This document shows, piece after piece, positions 17,372 to 23,872 of a stretch of DNA of 64,000 bases. The position numbers and the translations under genes are program-made. The notes below the pieces were generated by a model. That model was not told the DNA's origin. It did not search any database and saw only the letters and a program-made list of their open reading frames with translations. The DNA is from Labilithrix sp. GTDB lineage: Bacteria > Myxococcota_A > Polyangia > Polyangiales > Polyangiaceae. The stretch is taken from the NCBI GenBank assembly GCA_019637175.1, contig JAHBWD010000037.1, positions 1-64,000 on the forward strand. Direction: 5' to 3'. Position 1 is the first letter of the stretch. Each line of letters opens with the position of its first letter.

Positions 17372-18321
17372 GGCGCCTTCTCCCCCTCGGCGAGGAAGGC
17401 CGCGATGTCGCGGTTCGACGCGGCGATCGCCTCGATCATCGGGAAGTGCCCGCACCGGGGGTAGGTCACGAGCCTCGAGCCGGGGAGATCGCGCGAGAGG
17501 CGCTCGCCGTAGCGGAGCGGCGTCACGATGTCTTCGCGGCCCCAGAGGAGCAGCGTCGGTTTGTCGATCGAGCGATAGCGCGTCTCGACCTCGGCGTAGC
17601 GCTGCCCGCGGACGGCCGCGAGCGCCGCGGCGACCGTGCCCGGGCGATCGAGCGCGGCGTCGACGTCTTCGACGAGCGCCTCGGTCACGAACTTCTTGTC
17701 GTAGAACGCGAGGGCGATGCGCTCGTCGGCGCGCTGCTTGTAGAAGAGGCCGAAGAGGGCCTCGCCGACGCCGTCGGCGCGCGACCAGTGGAAGAACGTC
17801 GGGAGCTGCTCTTCGTAGACCCACGCGTCGTAGAGGCCGAGCCGCGTGACGCGCTCGGGCGCTTGCAGCGTCGCGGCGAGCGCGACGGAGCTGCCCCAAG
17901 AGTGCGCGACGATGGCCGTGCGCGAGACGCCTCGCTGGTCGAGCAGGCGCATCACGAGTCGCGCCTGCGCGTCGGGCGAGTAGTCGCCCTCGGGCCGATC
18001 GGTCCAGCCGAAGCCCTTGAGATCGAGCGTGATCACGCGGTGGGTCTTCGACAGCGCCGGGACCACTGGCTTCCAGACCTCGAGCGCGGACGCGAAGCCG
18101 TGCACGAGGACCACCGTGGGCCTCGGCGCGGGCGGCGGCGCGCCTTCTTGCGCGGGCTCGGGCTTCGCTTCGGGCTCGCCGGTGTCGGTGAACCGAACGC
18201 GCACGCCGTCGACGTCGGTGAAGCGCGCCTGCGCCGGCTCGCCCGGCATCGGTCCTTTGTGGAACGAGAAGCAGGAGGCGAGGAAGGGGAGGAAGAGGAG
18301 GAGGAGCCAGAGATCTCGCAT
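17368..18321 (-). CDS. Alpha/beta-hydrolase lipoprotein (esterase/lipase-like)
   Basis: 317 aa. MRDLWLLLLFLPFLASC is a lipoprotein signal (Cys17). The hydrolase fold shows VVLVHGFASALEVW (oxyanion region), the nucleophile elbow AHSWGSS with Ser, the Asp in LLWGREDIVTP and the His in YPRCGHFPMIE: a complete Ser-Asp-His triad. It is exported, so it acts on an extracytoplasmic ester. The start overlaps the upstream stop by 1 nt (TGATG) and the end overlaps the barrel gene by 4 nt, implying translational coupling. Context suggests it frees acids for the acyl-CoA synthetase and PHA synthase downstream. Confidence 0.85.
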   Translation of the reverse strand: MRDLWLLLLFLPFLASCFSFHKGPMPGEPAQARFTDVDGVRVRFTDTGEPEAKPEPAQEGAPPPAPRPTVVLVHGFASALEVWKPVVPALSKTHRVITLDLKGFGWTDRPEGDYSPDAQARLVMRLLDQRGVSRTAIVAHSWGSSVALAATLQAPERVTRLGLYDAWVYEEQLPTFFHWSRADGVGEALFGLFYKQRADERIALAFYDKKFVTEALVEDVDAALDRPGTVAAALAAVRGQRYAEVETRYRSIDKPTLLLWGREDIVTPLRYGERLSRDLPGSRLVTYPRCGHFPMIEAIAASNRDIAAFLAEGEKAP

Positions 18322-19271
18322 CACGGCGAGAGCCTCCGGATCTCCACCGCCCGTGTGAACTCCACGTCCGTCTCGTTGTCGGCCGACGTGACCGTCGCGA
18401 TCGTGCCGTAGCACTCGGTCACGAACGCGAACGTGCGGATCCTCGTCGTGAGCAGCCCCACGGTGCGCGTGAGCAGCACGCGGACGCGCAAGACGTCGAA
18501 CGTGCCGAGCGGCGTCTTGAGCGTGCCCTCCGCGTCGATCTGCGACTCGTACTTCTCGCTGTACGGCATGACGAGAAAGACGCCCTGCGCCGTTCCCGTC
18601 ACCGTCGTGTCGGTGCTCCACGTCTCCGCGAGCTTCAAGGGGAACTTGAGCACCTCGACCGGCGGATCGTTGGTGAGCTCGGTCTTCGTGAGACCTTCGT
18701 CGGGCGAGACGACGCCGCGGAGGAGGAACGCGCCCGGCGACGTTTGGAACACGCCGATCAGCTCCGATCCTTCGCGCAGCTTCGCCGCGTAGGTCGCGCC
18801 GGAGAACTTGGGGCCGTACCACTTGCCGGTGAGCGGTTGCGTCTCGACGAGGACGCGAACGTCGCTCGCGAGAGGCGCGGAGAAGTCCCACGCGCGCTTG
18901 TTGCCGGCGGCGGGCGTTCCCGCGGTCGACACGTCTTCGTTGCGGCCGATCCGGTAGGTCGCGTGAAGCCCGGCGGCGATCGGGATCTCCTCGCGCGTGA
19001 TGACGCCGTCTTTGTTCGGCGAGCAGCCGGGCAGCGCGGCGTCGGAGGGCGCATCGGTGCTCGCGTCGCCCGGCGGCTCGGCGTCGTTCGAGGCGCTCGC
19101 GTCGGGGGCCGGCGTCGTGCCTTCGCGCACGCAACGACCTTCGGGCGTGCACGCGCCCGACGCGCAATCGGCGCCGACACGGCATTCGCGAGCGTCACCG
19201 TCGCTGCACGCGACGACGACGAGCGCGAGGGCGACCCCCACGAACGCGATGGCCTGAATCGAATGACGCAC
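18321..19271 (-). CDS. Lipoprotein of the PHA-linked operon, paralogue of 14883-15782
   Basis: 316 aa. Signal peptide with lipobox VVAC (Cys about 22), a small Cys-knot-like segment (CRVGADCASGACTPEGRC) absent from its paralogue, an Asp/Ala linker, then a beta-rich domain of about 230 residues shared with 14883-15782. It lies 9 bp downstream of the MFS transporter stop and its own stop overlaps the hydrolase start. Probably an outer-membrane accessory protein; function unknown. Confidence 0.8.
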   Translation of the reverse strand: MRHSIQAIAFVGVALALVVVACSDGDARECRVGADCASGACTPEGRCVREGTTPAPDASASNDAEPPGDASTDAPSDAALPGCSPNKDGVITREEIPIAAGLHATYRIGRNEDVSTAGTPAAGNKRAWDFSAPLASDVRVLVETQPLTGKWYGPKFSGATYAAKLREGSELIGVFQTSPGAFLLRGVVSPDEGLTKTELTNDPPVEVLKFPLKLAETWSTDTTVTGTAQGVFLVMPYSEKYESQIDAEGTLKTPLGTFDVLRVRVLLTRTVGLLTTRIRTFAFVTECYGTIATVTSADNETDVEFTRAVEIRRLSP

Positions 19272-19280
19272 GGCGGGACC

Positions 19281-20507
19281 TCAGCGAGACCGGAGACCGA
19301 TGGCGGGAACCACGACGAGAAGATGCGCGGCCGCCAAGACCGCCAAAGCCGCGGGCGAGCCCGCAGCCTGAGCCATGGCACCGGAAACGACCGGGAGCAA
19401 GAAGCCTCCCATCTGTCCGACCAGCATCAGCAGGCCCAGCGCGGCCCCCGCCTTGGCGGGCCCGATCCCCGGAAGCTCGAGCGGAGCGGTGAGCAGGAGA
19501 GGCGCGAACGAGCCGCCGCCGATCGCGGCAATCGCGAGGAAGATCGGAACCTTGGACGGCGCGAACGCCGCCGCCGCGGCGACCGCCAAGAGCGCCGAGC
19601 CCGCGAGCAGGGCGCCGCCCAGGAAGAGGGCCTTCCGCCGGCCGATCGCGTCGCTCAGCCAGGGCCCGCCGAAGTTCGCGAGGCCGGCGCACACGAGCCA
19701 GGTGGCGATCGCGCCCGCCACCCGCGCCGGGGACATCCCGCTCTCCATGAGGGCGCGGGGCAAGAGCGAGAGGAGCGCGAGGTAGCCGCCGAACACGAGG
19801 AAGTGCATCGCGGCCACGCGGCGGATCTGACCGTCGCGGACGAGCGCGAGCGCGTCGGTGACCTTCGCGTGTCGCGAGAGGCTCGCGCCGTCGCGCACGA
19901 GCAAGAGCCAGCCGACCGCGGCGATCGCCATCGCGGCGCCCGAAGCGACCATCACCGCGCGCCACGAGCCGAACGCCGGCACGAGCACCGTGCGCGCCAC
20001 GAGGATCGTGACCGCGGTGCCGAGGGTGTACGCGAGGAGCGCGAAGCCGTTCGCGCGCGCGATCTGCTGCGGCTTCACGTGGCCGGAGAGCGCCTTCGGG
20101 ATCGCGGGGGCCGTGAAGCCGACGTGGAGGCCGAAGACGAACATCGCCGCGGCGAGCGACCAGGTGCCGGTCGCGAACGCGCGCGCGGCGCACGCGAGCG
20201 CGCCGGCGATCATCGCGAGGCCCGCGACCTTGCGCGCGCCGTGGCGATCGACGGCCGCGCCGCCGATCGGCGACGCGAGGGCGATCCCGAGCGAGGCCGC
20301 GCCGAAGGCGAAGCCCGAGGCGGCGTGCCCGAGGCCCATGTCCTTGGCGACGACGGGCATGAGCGCCGGCATGACCGACCAGCCGAGGCCGCCGCCGATC
20401 GCGTGCATCGCGGCGCACATCGCCACGACCAGCACCGGGCGCCGCGGAAGGTCCTCGACCGTCGCCTTCGTCGCTGAAATCCCGAGGGAAACCGTCCCAG
20501 CCGCCAT
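19281..20507 (-). CDS. Major facilitator superfamily transporter, first gene of the PHA-linked operon
   Basis: 408 aa, 12 predicted helices, inner membrane. Typical MFS loop motif after helix 2: GGAAVDRHGARKVAG; a second copy after helix 8 reads LSDAIGRRKALF. Start ATG 20507 follows GAGG; the long upstream extension is an artefact crossing the promoter. The promoter is flanked by two PhaR-type operators. Substrate unknown; from context it could move a carboxylate or hydroxyacid feeding the acyl-CoA synthetase. Confidence 0.85.
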   Translation of the reverse strand: MAAGTVSLGISATKATVEDLPRRPVLVVAMCAAMHAIGGGLGWSVMPALMPVVAKDMGLGHAASGFAFGAASLGIALASPIGGAAVDRHGARKVAGLAMIAGALACAARAFATGTWSLAAAMFVFGLHVGFTAPAIPKALSGHVKPQQIARANGFALLAYTLGTAVTILVARTVLVPAFGSWRAVMVASGAAMAIAAVGWLLLVRDGASLSRHAKVTDALALVRDGQIRRVAAMHFLVFGGYLALLSLLPRALMESGMSPARVAGAIATWLVCAGLANFGGPWLSDAIGRRKALFLGGALLAGSALLAVAAAAAFAPSKVPIFLAIAAIGGGSFAPLLLTAPLELPGIGPAKAGAALGLLMLVGQMGGFLLPVVSGAMAQAAGSPAALAVLAAAHLLVVVPAIGLRSR

Positions 20508-20530
20508 CGCGTACCTCGCCGTTGGGCTGA

Positions 20531-20609
20531 TGTTGCACTGCACAACAACAGCGGGCGATAGGTACGTCCTGGAGGGCAGCTCGTCAAGTTGAATGTTGCG
20601 CCGCACAAA
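20531..20609. promoter_or_regulatory. Divergent promoter region with two PhaR-type operators
   Basis: Two copies of TTGC-N3-GCA, at 20533-20542 (TGTTGCACTGCACAACA) and 20596-20605 (TGTTGCGCCGCACA), lie 63 bp apart in the 117-bp gap between the MFS gene and phaR. On the minus strand TTGACG (20587-20582) followed after 17 bp by TACCTA (20564-20559) makes a -35/-10 for the MFS operon, bracketed by the two sites. On the plus strand TTGAAT (20589-20594) and TTAGGC (20612-20617) could serve phaR, with one site inside the spacer. The motif resembles the CTGC-N3-GCAG site known for PhaR of Paracoccus. Confidence 0.7.
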
Positions 20610-20624
20610 GATTAGGCTGGGGCG

Positions 20625-21296
20625 ATGCTGGTCGTGAAGAAGTACCCGAACCGCAGGCTCTACGACACCGCGGAGAGCCGCTACATCACGCTCGAAGATC
20701 TCGCCGATCGCATCAAGGCCGGCTCCGACGTCCTCGTTCAAGACGCGACGACGGGCGCGGATCTCACGCAGGCGACGCTCACGCAGATCATCCTCGAGAG
20801 CCGGGGAGGCGCGCGGCTCCTGCCCGTCCCGCTCTTGCTCCGCCTCATCCGCCTGGGCGACGAAGCGCTCGCCGAGTTCTTGGGCCGCTACGTCTCGTGG
20901 GCGCTCGAGATGTACGTGCACGCGCGCCAGGGCGCGCGCGCGCTCATGCCCATGAATCCGCTGGCGACGGCGCCGTTCGCCGCGACCGACGCGCTCGCGC
21001 GCCTCGTCCTCGGCGCGACGCAGTGGGGCAACGCCGGGCAGCCGATGCCCCCGCCGCCGATGGCGTCCACCACGATGCCGTCGCCCGCGATGCCGCAGCC
21101 GGCGGCGCCGCCGCCGATGCCGGTCGTCGAGGCGCCGCCGAGCGAGCCGCCGCCGGCGCCTCCGCAGGAGCTCCGCCCGGACGTCGCCGACGACGTCGCC
21201 CGCCTCCGCCGCGAGATCCAGGCGCTCAAGGAGTCGCTCTCCCCGCCGTCGCGCGCCAAGAAGAAGCCTGCGAAGTCCACGCGCAAGAAGCGCTGA
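20625..21296 (+). CDS. phaR: Polyhydroxyalkanoate synthesis repressor PhaR
   Basis: 223 aa. The N-terminal PHA-regulator DNA-binding domain is textbook: VKKYPNRRLYDTAESRYITL, followed by the phasin/PHB-binding helices to about residue 115. A Pro/Met/Ala-rich linker of about 65 residues and a short C-terminal coiled coil with a Lys-rich end follow. PhaR represses phasin and its own gene and leaves DNA when it binds nascent PHA. Paired candidate sites occur upstream of phaR and of the phasin gene. There is no strong ribosome site before ATG 20625, so a short leader is possible. Confidence 0.95.
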   Translation: MLVVKKYPNRRLYDTAESRYITLEDLADRIKAGSDVLVQDATTGADLTQATLTQIILESRGGARLLPVPLLLRLIRLGDEALAEFLGRYVSWALEMYVHARQGARALMPMNPLATAPFAATDALARLVLGATQWGNAGQPMPPPPMASTTMPSPAMPQPAAPPPMPVVEAPPSEPPPAPPQELRPDVADDVARLRREIQALKESLSPPSRAKKKPAKSTRKKR

Positions 21297-21306
21297 GCCA
21301 GCCGCG

Positions 21307-21387
21307 TTTGTTGCATTGCAACAAAATGGGTTGACGGACGGGGGGCCGATCCTTAGGGTGCCGGCGCGGTCATGTTGCGCCGCACCA
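21307..21387 (+). promoter_or_regulatory. Phasin promoter flanked by two PhaR-type operators
   Basis: Operator 1 is the perfect palindrome TTTGTTGCATTGCAACAAA (21307-21325). Operator 2, TGTTGCGCCGCACCA, has its TTGC-N3-GCA core at 21375-21384, 64 bp from the first core. Between them lie TTGACG (21331-21336), a 17-bp spacer and TAGGGT (21354-21359), a good sigma-70-type promoter reading toward the phasin. The spacing and layout match the MFS promoter at 20531-20609. Confidence 0.75.
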
Positions 21388-21403
21388 TGAAGGAGTCAGG
21401 CTC

Positions 21404-21673
21404 ATGAAATTCGATCCGTTCGGGCAGATGAACAAGGCTTTCGAGGCGTGGCAGAAGGCGGCGAACGACTCGTTCGCGCGCGCGACGGCCTTCTACGGCG
21501 AGATGGACAAGCTCGAGTCGAAGGGCATCGAGCGCACCGCGGTCGCGATCGACGAGATCGCGGTCCTCCAGAAGGAGACGCTCGCGTACGGCGCGCAGCT
21601 CGGCGCCGAGTGGCGCAAGCTCACGCTCGAGTCGTTCAAGCAGGCGCAGGCCGCCTTCGCCCCTTCCACCTGA
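21404..21673 (+). CDS. phaP: Phasin-like PHA granule protein
   Basis: 89 aa, all helical, no signal. It opens MKFDPFGQMNKAFEAWQKAAND, like granule-associated phasins, and lacks Cys. Phasins coat PHA granules and limit their size. Ribosome site AAGGAG 8 nt before ATG 21404. It sits between phaR and phaC and just behind a PhaR-bracketed promoter, the classic regulatory target. It is shorter than many phasins but matches the small form at 14560-14865 in length and N-terminal pattern. Confidence 0.8.
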   Translation: MKFDPFGQMNKAFEAWQKAANDSFARATAFYGEMDKLESKGIERTAVAIDEIAVLQKETLAYGAQLGAEWRKLTLESFKQAQAAFAPST

Positions 21674-21692
21674 TTCGACCGGAGGAAGCGCC

Positions 21693-22706
21693 ATGTTCGA
21701 AGCACGCGTCGCGCCGACGCCGAAGGACACCGTCTTCCGCGAAGGGCGGGGGAGCCTCTACCGGTTCCGTGGCGCCTCCGCCGCCCGTCCGAACCTGCCG
21801 GTGATCCTCGTCCCGTCGATGATCAACCGGTGGTACGTCGTCGACCTCCGCGAAGGCGCGAGCCTCGCGGCGGGGCTGTCGGCCGACGCGCCCTTCGAGA
21901 CGTTCTGCTTCGACTGGGGCATCCCCGAAGACGAGGATCGCTACCAGACGTGGGACGCCGTGGTCGATCGGCTCGATCGCGTCGTCCGCTACGTGCTCCG
22001 CACGACCGGGGCGCCGAAGGCGGCGATCGTCGGCTACTGCATGGGCGCGACGCTCAGCGGGATCTACACCGCGCTCCACCCCGAGCGCGTCGCGGCGCTC
22101 GCGAACATCGCCGGGCCGTTCGACTTCACCCACGCGGGCCGGCTCGGCACGATGGTCGACGCGCGGTGGTTCGATCCCGAGGCGATGACGGCCGCGGGCA
22201 ACCTCGGCGCCGTGCAGATGCAGAGCGGCTTCCTCGCGCTCGCGCCGACGGGATCGATCTCGAAGTGGGTCGGGCTCGCCGACAAGGGGCACGATCCGAA
22301 GGCGCGTGAGGCCTTCGGCGCCCTCGAGACGTGGGCGAGCGACAACATCCCGTTCCCCGCCGCCGCCTACGTCACGTACATCAAGGAGCTCTACCAAGAG
22401 AACCGCCTCGTCCGCGGCGAGCACCGGGTGCGCGGCGAGCGCGTCGATCTCTCGCGCATTCGCTGTCCGGTCGTCTCGATCGTGGCCGAGCGCGACGCGA
22501 TCTGTCCGCCGAAGGCCGCGACGGCGCTCAACGACGCGACGAGCTCGCGGGTCAAGGAGGTCTTCTCCGTCCCCGGCGGTCACGTCGGCGCGGTCGTCGG
22601 GAGCCGCGCGGCGCGCGAGCTCTATCCGCGCCTCCGCGCGTGGCTCACCGAGCACACCGCGCGCGAGGTGCGTGAGCGCGCGCTCACGCCGGAGAGCCGC
22701 CTATGA
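21693..22706 (+). CDS. phaC: Class III-like polyhydroxyalkanoate synthase
   Basis: 337 aa. Polymerises 3-hydroxyacyl-CoA. The lipase-like box GYCMGA holds the nucleophile Cys116; Asp in AERDAICPP and His in VPGGHVGAVV complete the triad. The N-terminal VPSMINRWYVVDL and FDWGIPEDEDR segments are shared with the second synthase at 11583-12713. It lacks the basic tail of that paralogue. The gene is 19 bp after the phasin and 42 bp before the reductase. Whether it needs a PhaE partner cannot be seen; the 89-aa phasin is the only candidate in this arm. Confidence 0.92.
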   Translation: MFEARVAPTPKDTVFREGRGSLYRFRGASAARPNLPVILVPSMINRWYVVDLREGASLAAGLSADAPFETFCFDWGIPEDEDRYQTWDAVVDRLDRVVRYVLRTTGAPKAAIVGYCMGATLSGIYTALHPERVAALANIAGPFDFTHAGRLGTMVDARWFDPEAMTAAGNLGAVQMQSGFLALAPTGSISKWVGLADKGHDPKAREAFGALETWASDNIPFPAAAYVTYIKELYQENRLVRGEHRVRGERVDLSRIRCPVVSIVAERDAICPPKAATALNDATSSRVKEVFSVPGGHVGAVVGSRAARELYPRLRAWLTEHTAREVRERALTPESRL

Positions 22707-22748
22707 AGCTCGGGATCTGAGAGAGAACCTCCAACGTCGGAGAACACG

Positions 22749-23495
22749 ATGAACTTGAACGATCTGAAAGTGATGATCACCGGCGGCGCGTCCGGCATGG
22801 GCGCGCACTTTGCGAAGCGTCTGCACGAGGCGGGCGCGCGCGTGGCGGTGGGCGACGTGAACGAGGGGCTCCTCGGCGAGCTCCCTGCCGGGATCGCGCG
22901 CCGCAAGCTCGACGTCTCGCGCGAGGACGACGTGGCGTCGTTCGTCGAGTGGAGCGCGAAGGAGCTCGGCGGCGTCAACGCGCTCGTCAACAACGCGGGC
23001 ATCCTGCGCGACGGCCTGCTCGTGAAGCAGGATCGCGAGACGAAGGCGATCAAAAAGCTCTCTCTCGACGACTGGAACGCGGTCATCGGCGTCAACCTCA
23101 CCGGCGCCACGCTCATGGTCCGCGAGCTCGCCGCGCAGATGGTCGCGAGCGGAACGCGCCCGGGCGTCATCGTGAACATGTCGTCGATCTCGCGGCACGG
23201 CAACCGCGGGCAGTCGAACTACGTCGCTGCGAAGTCGGCGCTCGCCGCCAACACGCTGACCTGGGCGCGCGAGTTCGCTCCCTTCGGAATCCGCGTCTGC
23301 GCGATCGCGCCGGGCATGATCGAGACGCCGATGACGCGAGGCATGAACCAGAAGGCGCGAGACGCGGTCGTCGCGCAGATCCCCGTCGGCCGCATCGGTC
23401 TGCCCGACGACATCTGGCTCGCGGTGAAGTTCGCGATCGAGTGCGACTACCTCAACGCGCGCACGATCGACGTCGACGGCGGGCTCTCGTTCTGA
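22749..23495 (+). CDS. SDR-family acetoacetyl-CoA reductase-like enzyme
   Basis: 248 aa short-chain dehydrogenase. Cofactor motif TGGASGMG (residues 11-18), NNAG at 81-84, and catalytic Ser145, Tyr158 and Lys162 (YVAAK) are present. An Asp (GDVNEG, residue 36) at the end of the second strand is usually linked with NAD(H) rather than NADP(H). The last position in phaR-phaP-phaC suggests it makes 3-hydroxyacyl-CoA for the synthase, the PhaB role. Other 3-hydroxyacyl dehydrogenases (type 10-like) share the NAD-type pattern, so direction and substrate remain open. GGAGA before ATG 22749. Confidence 0.85.
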   Translation: MNLNDLKVMITGGASGMGAHFAKRLHEAGARVAVGDVNEGLLGELPAGIARRKLDVSREDDVASFVEWSAKELGGVNALVNNAGILRDGLLVKQDRETKAIKKLSLDDWNAVIGVNLTGATLMVRELAAQMVASGTRPGVIVNMSSISRHGNRGQSNYVAAKSALAANTLTWAREFAPFGIRVCAIAPGMIETPMTRGMNQKARDAVVAQIPVGRIGLPDDIWLAVKFAIECDYLNARTIDVDGGLSF

Positions 23496-23800
23496 ACGAA
23501 GCGCTCGGACTTCGGCACGTAGTACTCGCTCCGCGGATCGCGCGAGAGGTCACAGACGACGACGTCGACGGTGGCCGCGCTGAACGCGACGCGAGAGACC
23601 TTCAGTCGGACGCCCGACTCCCGGGGGACGGGGATCGTCGGGCGATCCGACGGAAGCAGCTCGTCATGTAAATCGAGAGCGTGCAAGGCGGCCTCCACGG
23701 GTGCAAGGCCGATGCCCCGGCGCCGCGGTCCGTTGCGCACGAAAGATCGCCTTCGATTCCCGCGTTCGACCGTGATCGCTGCGCCACGGATCTGTGCCAC
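23447..23800 (-). CDS. Possible small protein, tail overlaps the SDR gene
   Basis: Open frame of 117 codons. From about residue 55 the codons have the third-position GC bias of real genes (segment SGVRLKVSRVAFSAATVDV), while the first half is less biased, so the true start may be internal. It overlaps the end of the convergent SDR gene by 49 bp. It could be the last gene of the kinase operon, 72 bp after the DUF4388 gene. No family recognised. It might be a spurious frame. Confidence 0.4.
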   Translation of the reverse strand: MAQIRGAAITVERGNRRRSFVRNGPRRRGIGLAPVEAALHALDLHDELLPSDRPTIPVPRESGVRLKVSRVAFSAATVDVVVCDLSRDPRSEYYVPKSERFVQNESPPSTSIVRALR

Positions 23801-23872
23801 GCGCGGGCCACCGTTCGCGATTCGATCGTAACTGCCGTAACCAACGTGACGGTCGTGACAGGGAACGGGTGA

